Assembly (NCBI GenBank): GCA_020152595.1
Contig: JAIGNY010001454.1
Coordinates: 980,001 to 1,044,000 of the forward strand
Length of the DNA: 64,000 nucleotides
Reading direction: 5' to 3'
From: Chiridota heheva
Lineage: Eukaryota > Echinodermata > Holothuroidea > Apodida > Chiridotidae
In this document: positions 23,891 through 34,929 of the stretch, in pieces
How the letters are laid out: every line of letters begins with the position of its first letter
How positions within the stretch are numbered: position 1 is the stretch's first letter
Made by a program: the position numbers and the translations under genes
The notes under the pieces: model-generated
Seen by the model: only the letters and a program-made list of their open reading frames with translations
Database searches by the model: none
What the model was told of the DNA's origin: nothing

Positions 23891-24279
23891 GATGACCAAG
23901 AGAAAAAAATATCTGGGGCCGCTATACAGGCAGTGACCAATCAGAAGCTAGCAAAGGATTCTATGTAACAGTCAAGACTATACTGTGACGCAATCCGATG
24001 ACCCAGAGGAAAAATCTCAGGGGTCGCTATACAGGTAGTGATTGGCTGGAAAATCTCAGGGGCCGCTATACAGGTAGTGGCCAATCAGAAGCTCCGTCGT
24101 CGAGACTATCTTGTGACGGCAATCCGATGACCAAGAGGGAAAATCTCAGGGGCCGCTATACAGGTAGTGTTTGGGAAAATCTCAGAGGCCGATATACAGG
24201 TAGTGACCTTGTCAGGGGCCGCTATACAGGTAGTGACCAAGGTCACTACCTGTATAGTGTCCCCTTACTACTAACGAAA

Positions 24280-24985
24280 TCAAGCTATAGTGGTTTTCTA
24301 CCAGATTTGTGCGATTTATCCACTTAAATGTTGCGATTGTTTTTCTTTCAAGTATTAAAAGGGATTTTTCACGCACTTAAGACACTTTTGTCGTAGGTCT
24401 TATTGTTCTCTGTAAAAAAATCGGAGTTAAAAGTTGCTCTGCTTACGATTGCTTACACTTTAAGCACAGTCGTCTATATAGCACAATCCGAATCTGGCGC
24501 ACTCGCATAAAATAAATTAGTATGATTTTGTGTATCCGAAGAAAGTAAATAAATTAAAAGTACAATGGCAACAACACACTTTAAGTAATATTAGCTAAAG
24601 TTGGGATTTTCTGTTATTTTTTTCCCCAGTATTACCAACACAAACTTAGGAGTATGATTTTAAATTTATGAACGAGCCTGATATTGTATTAGATATTCCG
24701 AAAGTGTGAAGTCACGTGTCATCTACATCAAATCAAACTTAAGTGTCCAAAGTTTAGCCTCATTCTTAAGCAAAGTTTGTTTGATATTCTTTGCTATTTT
24801 TGTGCGGATTCAAAAAACTAGGTCGTAAATAAACCAAGAAGCGTGTTACGCAACAGGTCAAAAGGTCAATCGGGAAGTTTCTGACGCTAAACGAGTCGAA
24901 GATTATCTCAATCCTTCATCACACAAACTGCGTACGCACACGCATGCGTACGTTAGCCCAAGAAAACTCAAAATAATGATAACTT
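24280..24985. other. Intergenic, no gene seen
   Basis: AT-rich flank of the foldback element. A short palindromic run, ACGCATGCGT, lies near 24940. Nothing else supportable. Confidence 0.3.
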
Positions 24986-24989
24986 TCAA

Positions 24990-25760
24990 ATGAAGATAAC
25001 AGATCAAAGACTAAAATGATCAACACGAATTATGATAACGGCGTGGGGTCAAGGGGACGAAGCTCTAAATATCCTTGCTTTTGATAGCCCCAAATGGCCT
25101 TAAAATGATGATTTTTTTTTTAAATAATGATAAAAAATAATATACTTATGTGACGTGCTAAAGACAGATAGATAACGATGTGGAAACCAGGGACGAAGCC
25201 CTTGTAGGGTCCAGAGTACGAAACCCCGGAAGTTCTGAAGAATCATTCAGTTTTTGATGACCCTAATGATAAATGACTTTAAAATGATAAAAAACTTTCA
25301 AATGAAGATAACAGATCAAAGATTGCATATATTATCTTTTGACGGCGTGGGAATTACCATGGGGCAAACCCCCGGGAGCTTTGAAGATTCATTATTTTTA
25401 ATGACCGTAAATGGGCTTAAAATGATGGAAACGTTCAAATGAAAATAACAGATCAAAGATTGCAAATGGCTTCATTATTTGGGCGGGTTAAGTAGAGAGG
25501 GGGATATACTAAACATCATCTCCAACAAAATTATTGGGTGGAGATATCGGCGTGGGAAACCAGAGACGAAGATAGGTTTATAAGGGGGTTTTTTGTGAGG
25601 GGGGCGGGGAGCATATTCGTCCTCACACAAAACGATTAGAGGGAGACATATTAGGATGGTGTTCAGGGGGCGAAGCCTCCCGAAGCTATTCAGATTCATT
25701 ATGGCCCTAAATGGCTTTACAATGCTGGAAAACTGACATATCAAATGAAGATGCATATTC
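24990..25760 (+). repeat. ~200-bp tandem family with CGAAGCCCC hairpin, cluster 1
   Basis: Three to four diverged copies, each with GGGACGAAGC or GGGGGCGAAGCC, then GCTCTGAAGATTCATT-like, TTTTTGATG and AAATGGCTTTAAAATGATG words. The second cluster is at 27950-29110. The repeats are non-coding; the GGGGCGAAGCCCC core can fold into a hairpin with a short loop. Confidence 0.7.
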
Positions 25761-27949
25761 ATACAGGTTTTATATATTAAGTTTTTTTTAAATATTTTTT
25801 TTAAGAGGGGGAGGGGGACAATTCGGCCCTTCCTTTTAGAGTATGGTATCTTAACTTCTAAAACTGTATCATTTTTCTGTAGTACGTTTTACAACATGCC
25901 TTCTGTGGATAATCTTGACTTTTCGAATTTCTATTTTAATAAGCCTGGTCTCGCTTTCATGTCATCATAATAATACTACATTTCTTAAAGACATAATATA
26001 TTTTTCTATCAGAAACAAAAGAGTCGATCCCGCTTTAATGCGAATAAGATCATGTATGGGACTATGCCATTGTTTATGTATGAAGAAGGTTGATTTATTA
26101 TATATATTTTTTCTGGGAGGGGAGGGGGGGTGGCGACAGCAAAATATGTATTCCAATCCATACCTTTGAGGTTCGTGCATAAAGAAACGAAGGCAGAAAT
26201 GCAGTCCTCGGTGCGGATTGGTTGGTTAAGTGTCACTAAATGGGAAACCAGTCTGGAAAACACTTTTTCGCCCAAAATCTTCAAGGTAAATCTTGATCAG
26301 CTTGAAAAATGCTTACACAAAATTCATAAAAAGTACATTAAAATCATCACTAGCGTAAAAATAAATTTTTCGCATTTCAGACTTAAAGGTGCGATATCGG
26401 CATAAACAGATAAAGACGTTCAATTCTAATTTTTGGATTGGTTGAAATGGCTATACGCGCCTCTATCGATAATATTTGAAACAGCACCCAAGTCATTGCT
26501 GTCAGGCTGTGTGTGGCCGCATGGATAAGGTGATGTGTTGCGGATTTGCTTTTGTCCCAAACGTAACGACTTAGAGTCTCGTCAAAGCAACATAATTTCT
26601 TCGTCTTTCCCCTCCTGCGAATTAATACATGGAGCTATGAATAGTTAATATTAGCTAATAGCTCCATGATATAACTAACGACGAGTTTGTACAGCTCTAT
26701 TCAACTCGGCCGTGTCATGTTTTTATTTTTTTCCACACACATAATCTGTAAATCTCTGAACGATTGTAATACATATGTTGATGGCGTGTTAAGTACATGT
26801 CATGTACTAACTGACGTCTTTGCGATTTGTTTTGAGACAATTAACACCGCCTCTTTAAAAGCTTACGAAAGAAACTAGAATAGTACTTTCGAAAACAAAT
26901 GTTAACGAAATTGATTTATTTAAAGATTCCTATTGTCGAATTATATATATTTTTTGTCCCTACTGACCAGAGAAGTTCTGAAGTTCAGGTATGTAGAAGG
27001 TTAAAAAAGTGAAGGAAATGGAAGTTTTATGATACACTCCTTTTGTTCGCTATCGATCAATGAACTACACAATGGACCTGCGCTGAGCACTGTTGATCTT
27101 GCAAGATTAATTCCCAAATGACCTACAGCGAGAGGTCACGGAATAATATTACGCATCTCCGAATTGGCTTATTAACTTGATGTATCCCTTTCCATTTGGT
27201 AAAAAATCTTGACTCATGATTTTCCTCCAGTTTTATGACTTTTATTCTTGAAGCACTTCTGTTTCGTGACAGATGTGGGTAATTTCTCGTTCTGGAACGG
27301 TGAACTGCTAAAAAAAAATGCTAAAAACAAACATTTGCAAATGAATAACTGTTTCTTTGACAGTTTGATAAGGTCATGAGCAGGCTTCTTGTAATGAATA
27401 TGAAACACAGTGGGCATATGCGGAATATGCCTACCAAAACAAAGTGGGGGGTGGGGTGGAGAAGAAGGTGGGGGATGGGGAAAGGGGGAAGGGGGAAGGG
27501 GAGAGATGGGGAGATGGGGGAATAGGGGGTGGGGGGTGGGGGGAAAGTCAAAGGTGGAAGGGGGATCACAAAATCACTCTAAGATATACAAAAAATCAAT
27601 ATACAAAAATATGGATATGATTTGACTGCATGATGAGTTTTCGGGGAAAAGATGTAAAAGTTATCTGTACGTAGTTGCAGGTGAGATACTCACCACTACT
27701 TCTTGAAGTGTCCATATGAACAAGGCAGCAGGGGGCAACATGATCTCGAGCGCTGCGATGTAACACCATTGCCGGATTAAAATTTACATTTGCTTGCTTT
27801 ATCTATAAGGAAATGCATGTGTCTACAAGCCCACAATTGGGAACAGACCCGCCTCCCCCCCCCCATCCCACCCCCCCCTCCCATTCCCCATCCCACCAGT
27901 GACGTCGCCAAATATTTTGGCTTGGAGAAACAGTATACTTAAGTACCAA
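25761..27949. other. Intergenic, no gene seen
   Basis: No recognised gene. Contains a purine-rich G tract at 27446-27545, a C tract near 27855-27885, and ORFs of about 60-90 codons (for example 26130-26405) that I cannot support. Confidence 0.3.
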
Positions 27950-29110
27950 ATGCGCCACTGCGGAACAGCGTGTGTACGCTTAAGGGACCCTGGCAGGGTC
28001 CAGGGGCGAAGCCCTGGTATGGGTCCAGGTGGCGAAGCCCCCGAAAGCTCTGAAGATTACCTATTTTTGATGCTCAAAATGGCTGAAAATTAACACAAAG
28101 TTAAAATTCTGCTTAGATATGCATTTGGGCTTACTATTTCTAAACAGAATGACTGACAGACAGACTATCAGAGGGGAAATTTCGCCAGAAAACGGAGACA
28201 ATTCTGACAAAGTTGTGAGGTTCATGGGCTAAGTCTTGGTACCAGGTCCAGGGGCGAAGCCCCTGTTGTTCTGGAAAATTCTTGCTTTTGCCAAACTGAC
28301 TGAAAATCAACACAAAGTTCGAACATTTAAACAGAATTTCCAATCAAGCAAAGGAGAAATTTACCATGAATATTGAAAAAATTTGGATAAAATTGTGGCG
28401 TTAACGGGCGAAGCCCCAAGAAGCTCTGAAGTTTTTTTTGTTTTTGATGAATCTTTGATGAAAAAAAAAGACAAATTAAAATTCTCTTGTTAAAATCTAC
28501 TCAGACAGTCAGATGTGCATTTGGGCTTGCTATTTCTAAACAGACAGACTGACAGACAGGTTAGACAGAGGGGGAATTTCGCCAGAAAATTCGAACAAAA
28601 TTGTGAGGTTCATGGGTGAAACCCTGGTATGGGTCCAGGGGCGAAGCTCTTGATGCTCTGGAAAATTCTTCTTTGATACCCCAAAATGGCTAAAAATCAA
28701 CACAAAGTTTGAACATTTAATTATAATTTCTACACAGGCAGAAGAGAAATTTACCATGAATATTGAGAAAGTTCGGGTAAAATTGTGAATGGACGAAACC
28801 TTGGTATTGATCTAGGGGCGAAGTCCCAGAAGCTAAGAAGATTTTTTTTATGCACCAAAATGGCTGAAAATTAAGACAAACTTCGACAATGTAATTAATA
28901 AAAACAAGAAATTTTTTAATTCTCATGTTAAAATCTACTCAAATAAGCATTTGGGTTACCAATTCTAAACAAGCAGAGGAGAAAATTCTCTGAAAAATTG
29001 AAAAAATTAAAGTCAAATTTTGGAGTTTTGGAGACGAAACCCCCAGAAGCTCTGAAAAATTATTGTTTTGGAAGCCCCAAAAAGGCGCATACCATCGGGA
29101 TTCAGGTTGA
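27950..29110 (+). repeat. ~200-350-bp tandem family with CGAAGCCCC hairpin, cluster 2
   Basis: At least five diverged copies. Shared words: GGTCCAGGGGCGAAGCCC, AAGCTCTGAAGATT, AAAATGGCTGAAAAT, CAACACAAAGTT, GCATTTGGGCTTACTATTTC and ACAGACTGACAGACAG. Same family as 24990-25760. Confidence 0.8.
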
Positions 29111-29169
29111 AAACCTGGTCAGTTGTGTGGACGGGGCATATTTATATATGTCCCAGATTCCCAATCCAA

Positions 29170-29880
29170 TCCGTATTATGCCGAGTTGAGTGGGGATGAT
29201 TCTGATATCTAAACGATTTGGGAAGACCTGATAGGATTTTTATAAATTTCTGATATAAATAGAACACCCGACCAAAATTTTCAGAAATAACGTTATCAAG
29301 GTCCCTCGCCGTCCCCCACTTTTTGAACGTTGACATCAAAATATCAATATTTACACCCCTGGCTCCCTCACCAACTTTTGGGAGGCTGACTACGCTACTG
29401 TATTCGATATTTCGCATCCTTGCCAGATTAAGATTGGTGACCCCAGAATCATGTTGCCAGCATTATGCTGAGTCGGGCATTCGGGAGGACATGCCTGCCA
29501 GACATGATTTTGATATCAAGCTGAAGAGTCGGGCATGATTCAGACTGTCAGATATATCTCCGCTGATTTAAACAGTACGGTATACATCCGACAATTTGTA
29601 TCTGTCCGACTACGACTGCACGACCGGTGCCCAATACTGTTTTCAGCATCTTACCGAGTGCAGAGGGCATGATTCTGATATCTAGCCGAGTGGGACATGA
29701 TTAAGATATATCTCTGATTTAAACAGTACATTCGACACTTTACATCTCTGCTCGACTAAGATTGGTGCCAAAGTATGGCGTTGTCAGCATCATGCCGAGT
29801 CGGGCATTTTCCAAAAATATTTATAAAGTAAACAATACATTCGACATTTCACATATCAGCCCGACTAATATAGCACCCTC
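29170..29880. repeat. Irregular 110-170-bp tandem repeat
   Basis: Recurring words GCCGAGTCGGGCAT, GGCATGATTCTGATATCT, GATTTAAACAGTAC and CATTCGACA-type. About three to four copies with internal deletions. It ends at a CCCTCCCCTCCCCC tract at about 29876. Confidence 0.65.
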
Positions 29881-30389
29881 CCCTCCCCCTTTCCCATCCC
29901 TCGCCCCCTCGCCCGCACGTCTTTGACGTCCATGAAAATAACAACAATAAGGGATGTTTTTGGCCGACGAAACAAAATTGGAATTACCCTACAAAAATTG
30001 TTCCTAGAGGGTGTAACATCCCCGGCCCCACACCCTAAGTTTCGTCCCTGTATCAAGCAAGGCACAGAGAAGTCCGTGATTACCGGAGCAAGTGCATGAC
30101 TAGAGGTCGCCGCCCACTATTTGCTATCCACGCTGAGCCCAACTTTTCTTTCTTATTCCAATTCTTGATTGTTGATTATTTCTTAATACTGCATGAATAA
30201 AACAGTTTTCATGTTTTCCGAGCTATAACTATCTGACTATAGTCAAAGCTATTGGTGATTTTCCAAAATACGTCAATTTGGGGCATTAATCTTTTAATTG
30301 GACTGAAAGCCTTCCTTTAATTTCAATCATTTCCAGGAAAATGATGAAAAATTATTTCCAGCTAGATTGGGGGCATGCTGATTTAATCA
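29881..30389. other. Intergenic, no gene seen
   Basis: C-rich start, then ordinary AT-rich sequence. No supportable feature. Confidence 0.3.
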
Positions 30390-30840
30390 TCAAATAGCAG
30401 CGTATGAAGATATTTGTCATGGGAGGGATGCAGAATTGATTTTTCCAACAAACCTATACAAATGTACGAGTAAAACTAATGGTTTTTCAATTCTGAAAAC
30501 TTAGTAGAATTTAAAACACTCTAAAGTATGCAAAATGGTATATATACCATATTTATATCAGTATCATTTAGCAGTGCCTTTAAAAAAAAAAATCCTTATT
30601 GGGAACATTATAATGTATTCGTTAAACAGCGGTGTAGGAAGATATTTGTCATGGGAGGTGGGAGGGGTTCAGATTTGATTTTTCCAACAAACCTGTAAAA
30701 CTGTATAAGTAAAACTATTGGTTTTTTCAAATCTAAAAACTAAAAAGAATTTAGAATCTAAATTATGCAAAATTTTATATTTACCATATCCATATCAGTA
30801 CGCAGAGCCTTTTTCAAAGAAATCCTTAGTTGAGAGGGAG
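30390..30840. repeat. ~233-bp tandem duplication
   Basis: Two copies starting near 30395 and 30628, each opening with GAAGATATTTGTCATGGGAG and containing TTGATTTTTCCAACAAACCT. A related opening, GGCGTAGGAAGATATTTGAC, occurs at about 54779, so the unit belongs to a dispersed family. Confidence 0.8.
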
Positions 30841-31084
30841 GGGGGGGGGGGGCACTACACAAGAGACCATTTTTATACAATTTTTGTTTCGTAATATATC
30901 TCCCCCAGAAAAATTGCTTACTTGAATAAAGCTGAATGTATTATTGCTTTATTGCTTTTAATTGTTCTTATTTTTATTTTGGTTATGTTTTTAACAAAAC
31001 TCTATAGGGGAGCAAAATACTCAACCAGGGGACTCCTCCTCCCCCCTCCAAGCTAGTGTGTCTAAAAAAGTCCTTGTCATTTAG

Positions 31085-31945
31085 AGCAAAACACCATGTG
31101 TGGGCCCCATATGGGATTACTGTGGGAAACATAAGTTAATATGGGCATGGAATGACCACATATGTCCCATGTGACTCCCATCTGAAGAAACTAAAGAACT
31201 AAATCAGTGGCATATACATATGGGTTTCCCATGTGAGCCACAAATAAGATATCCCATGATAAGGGTTCTATGTGGGAAACACCGCGATGAGAGCAGGAAA
31301 CTTTTAAGCAGGCTGGCAGGTGGAGCTTCGATGTTTGGTTTTTAAAAGAAACTACATCCTTATTTGATTTATCCGCATGCAGTTTGTTCCTGTTTTTTTT
31401 TTCAATTTGGTTATCGGTTATCAGATCAGTGATTAACTTGAAAGGTATAGTGTTTTAATAACCAACTGAAGTGAATATGTTTCATTTTGGGATTAAAATA
31501 AATCAATTCTGAAGTATGTAATACGAAATGAAAAAAATAAAGAAATATATCATATCTGTACTTCTCTGACGTATATAAAGATGCAATTAATAGATTGTAT
31601 TTCTTTTTGTGTACCTAGAGATTGAAAGAATTATTCTTCCAAGTTCGATTTATTGAGGTCAGTTCCTTGGACCAAATATATGCCCTTTCTGGATGCCCCA
31701 TCTGGAACCCATATATGCCCCATCTGGAACCCATATATGCCCTATCTGGATCCTATAGATGCCCCATCTGGAACCCATATATGCCTTATCTGAATCCTAC
31801 ATATGGGATTGCTTTGTGTTGTTTGAGCCCTCACACGTTTGCTTCCCATATAGGCCCCATGTAAAGCCCATCGACAAATTCATGTGGGCCAAAATGGAAA
31901 TCCCATAAAGGCCCCACAAAGCAGCCCACATTGGTCACAATATAA
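31085..31945. repeat. Degenerate CCCATATGGG-rich repeats
   Basis: Dispersed short words such as GGGCCCCATATGGG, CCCATGTG and TATATGCCCCATCTGGAACC. At 31675-31800 they form a clearer array of about six 20-bp units. The flanking 31300-31670 shows no structure. The vocabulary resembles the 24-bp array at 36.6-37.6 kb. Confidence 0.5.
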
Positions 31946-32049
31946 ATCTGTGTTGGCTGGATAGGAGCTGATGAGTATCAACTGAGTGAATAAAGCCGAT
32001 CCTGAATTGTTTGACATTTTTGAAAAGCGGATTGGTCACCCCTATTGAA

Positions 32050-32225
32050 CAAAACCGTCACGTGGGGGGAAGGGGGTCGCCGAGGTTAATATTAGGACCT
32101 TTTAGTATTTTAGTATATTTTCTAGACCTTTTAACCATTAACATTTTACTCCTTTGTGTATGTTGGGGGGGGGGGAGGTATGGGGTGGTAGTCTTAGGAC
32201 CCTGTCGAACCCCTCTCCCCACACA
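32050..32225. mobile_element. GTGTAGCCAG-type MITE, partial copy 3
   Basis: Contains GGGGGAAGGGGGTCGCCGA, AGGACCTTTTAGTATTTT, TCTAGACCTTTTAACC and CGAACCCCTCTCCCC in the same order as 13799-13955. The outer termini are eroded. Confidence 0.4.
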
Positions 32226-32839
32226 CACACCTACACCCAAGCTGATATGCTTAATAAGCAACGTTTCCGTCAATAATGTCTAAAATGCTTTTGATTTCTG
32301 CAATGAGAACAGTCCCGCATGATTCTAGTCGCTGTTTCTAACAGTTGAGTACTGCCTGGAGTCTAAAGCATGTGCGATTATTCGTGCCTAAATTTCTGTC
32401 TTGCATTCCGGAGAATCACATTTCAAATAGCGCTGTTAAAATGGTAATCTTATATTGTATTGATTTAGATCAATACGTTCGTTAGTTCAGATACTGTAAA
32501 CATTAATTTGATGCCTGTGACGGCGGCCTATGGTTATAAAAGCTGTTCACCTATTATCAGCAACAAGTAGGCGTTACTAACGTTAGTTCCACGAAAAATG
32601 CGTCCACCTGTTCCTAATCGAAGTCATTATTTGAGTATTCGGTCATCGTGGCATTTTGAACATCCGGAACTCTTTGTCGGTGAAAACTTTCAGAATATGA
32701 ATAGGTTAAATCGGAAAAAATCATTCATAGTGAATGCCAACCGATTGTAGCAAAAGTATGAGAAAAAATCAATTAACAAGCTACGCTGCTACGATTTGTG
32801 CACAAGTGAACATCACGCTTTAGCTTACGCCTAGGACAC
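32226..32839. other. Intergenic, no gene seen
   Basis: No supportable gene. A GTAATC donor-like word follows an ATG at 32441-32443, but nothing ties it to a gene. Confidence 0.25.
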
Positions 32840-34382
32840 GCAATCGACAGAATCTTCAACCGGGTGTCTTTTTATGACGTCATAGCAGAGTTAACGCTTT
32901 TAGAACAATGACGTAATTTTTTATAACATTCTCGTAATATTGAACAATGACAGAATGAACACTCGCGCGGCATGTAAACACACGTAGGTTCTGTGGTCAA
33001 TTGCGACACGACTACGGGAGGTGAAGGCTGAACTTAGTGAATTAGTGTAAAACGGAACTAATTATTCTCAATATTGAAAGCGATGATGAAAGAGTCAAGA
33101 TCGGGGTCCTTTTTGTACCAGAATGTTATAGATTTGGGATATTTTGTGATGTTTTCCAAAAAGGACTTTCGATAGGGGTCACCAGCGGTTTTGGTCTTCT
33201 TTTTTTAAGCCGATGTGTAGAGGTGTTGTACATAAGCACATTTTAATAATTTCATTGGCGCCGTCAGTGTCCCCCCTAACTCACTATAATAATTGTCCTC
33301 CCCCCTTTCCATTCAATATTGGCTATTGTTACTGTTTTTCCTGGAAATTTACGTTAAGAAAGGAATACATTTAACATTGAAAGGGAGGATAGGGGGTTAC
33401 AATTCTCGGCAAAATATTAAAGAAACATGGCACTATAACATATGAAGATCTCAAAAAGCTGAAGTGTTCCAGCCGTTTTGTCCAAAATTGTAGGCCTAGG
33501 CCTACTCCCAATAAAAAATATATCCCATAATATTTCCTTCAACTTATGATGATCTGCAAGAATTTAAAATGCAGTCACAAATGCTAAATTAACCCTGTTA
33601 ACGGTAGGTAAGGAAGTTTTGGCATACGGAACCCCCACCCAAATCCTATCACGGACCCACCCTTCTGAATCCCAAATTCTATCACCCCCCCCCTCCGAAT
33701 CCCAAATCACCCCCCCCTCACCCAAATCACGAACTACCCTGAATACCAAAACCATATGTCACTCACCCCCATTCACCCCCATTCACCCCCACCCCGTGGG
33801 GTGGGGACTAATTATTAAGTATAGGGGCTAATTATTAAGTATAGCCTAATCTTAGACCCCAGATAGTCTAGGCCATTCTACTTCCATTCAACAACTTGGA
33901 AGTTCCAAGCACTTGTATGACACCTGATGAAATTACTCCTCCACCTATTCAGTGCTGTCATGCAAAATAAATGACACACTATCCATTTAATAGTACCTCA
34001 GTCTCCATAACAAATGCTATTTAGAATTAGCTATCATTCATAGTTGTATAGTAAGCTTGCTGCCTATGGATACAACTAACCAGGGAGTTGTGGCCAACGC
34101 TAGTGTTACTGCTGTTAAAGTGCGTGGGAAGCGGGAAACAAACATTTAGATATTAACAAAGTAAAAAGTTTCAGGATATCGCGCGGGAAATTCACAAAAA
34201 CTTTAATCAGGTGATGTATCACATGACGGTGTGCGCAGAATCATAGTGGCGTTTGCGTTATAATTTGCGACTTTAGTACGACATCACTCTGTGTAAGCTG
34301 CCGTAACAAGAAATGACGTCAAAAAGCCATAAGGAGAAATGACGTCATAAAAAGACACCCGGTTAAAGATTATGTCGATTGC
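32840..34382. mobile_element. 1.54-kb Mutator-like non-autonomous element
   Basis: Both termini begin GCAATCGACA reading inward. The inverted repeats (32840-32883 and 34339-34382) match at 42 of 44 bases. A perfect 9-bp direct repeat CTAGGACAC abuts each end (32831-32839, 34383-34391). A 9-bp duplication with a G-initial terminus is typical of Mutator-like elements. Each inverted repeat ends in the palindrome ATGACGTCAT, a CRE-type site, and further TGACGTCA and TGACGTAA words lie just inside. No transposase is present. The interior has a pyrimidine-rich stretch at 33640-33790 whose ORFs are low-complexity artefacts. Confidence 0.85.
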
Positions 34383-34394
34383 CTAGGACACCCC

Positions 34395-34469
34395 GTAGTA
34401 CCGTCGGACTGATGACAGCCATGTTTGTATGGCTGTCGTTGGTGATGGCTGGCCGTCTGAGGGTACTAC
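34395..34469. other. Nested hairpin sequence
   Basis: GACAGCCAT (34414-34422) and ATGGCTGTC (34429-34437) form a perfect 9-bp stem with a 6-base loop. GTAGTACC (34395-34402) and GGTACTAC (34462-34469) form an outer stem. It lies 4 bp beyond the Mutator-like element's target duplication. Confidence 0.6.
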
Positions 34470-34929
34470 AAAATCACATACCCTCATGTACTGTTTTAAG
34501 CGAGATGTTAAAAGTATAGGAAAATCTCAGTTTTTAGATCTTTATGAAGAGGAAACCATTTTACCTTTTTTTCGCCCACAATTATTAGAATCAATGTTTG
34601 AAGACCATCCATGTCTTCAAAAACGGTTTTTAAAGTGATTGAGGTTACTTTTATCAAAGCTAGCTCCGTGTTTGACATCTGGCTCGCACATAACTTGCTG
34701 GCTATTGATCTTGCCGCGCATGTGAAGCAAATTGGCCTAACTAAACTACATGTATAGTACTAATGCAAAGCCTGCATGGTTATGCAAAGCCTGACAAACA
34801 TTCAACCGTGCAGATTTCTGTAAAATTTAGCTATCCTGGGCCGAGCATTGGCTAGAAATCACAGGTCACTTGCTATACCCCGGATAAGGTGCATCATTGC
34901 ACAACCTGCATCACGCAAGTGGTGAATTT
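34470..34929. other. Intergenic, unsupported ORF
   Basis: A 69-codon plus-strand ORF (34429-34638) overlaps the hairpin. Its composition is protein-like, but I recognise no family and it has no visible splice sites. The rest is featureless. Confidence 0.25.

Larger units (their letters stand above)
20233..24273. mobile_element. 4.04-kb foldback (inverted-repeat) element
   Basis: The left end TAGTAGTAAGAGGACACTAT is mirrored by the right end at 24249-24273, and nearly the whole element is two inverted arms around a loop near 22445-22590. ACGAAA flanks both sides (20226-20231 and 24274-24279), a likely 6-bp target duplication, with one extra G on the left. In order outward to inward each arm has: subterminal tandem units with CCTGTATAGCGGCCCCTGAG; a conserved module; FoldBack-specific ATTTGAGCGGCGATATTTT units; and AAGATGGCGTC with CAGGACAGAACTGC words. 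The left arm is longer, by an unshared stretch at about 21440-21700. No transposase, polymerase or integrase is seen, so it is non-autonomous. Short AGT repeats at the termini plus a 6-bp duplication recall Polinton termini, but nothing else supports that. Confidence 0.85.

Noticed and set aside
20233-24273. Calling the foldback element a Polinton/Maverick
   Set aside because: Only the AGT-repeat ends and a 6-bp duplication agree; there is no polymerase, integrase, protease or capsid-like coding sequence.
26130-26405. 91-codon plus-strand ORF with protein-like composition and a GTAAAT donor-like word
   Set aside because: No recognised family, starts at a non-ATG codon, and no acceptor or partner exon is visible.
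32840-34382. LTR retrotransposon or solo LTR
   Set aside because: The terminal repeats are inverted, not direct, and the flanking duplication is 9 bp.
34429-34638. 69-codon ORF as a real gene
   Set aside because: Composition is plausible but I recognise no domain, the ATG lies in a hairpin, and nothing nearby supports splicing or a promoter.
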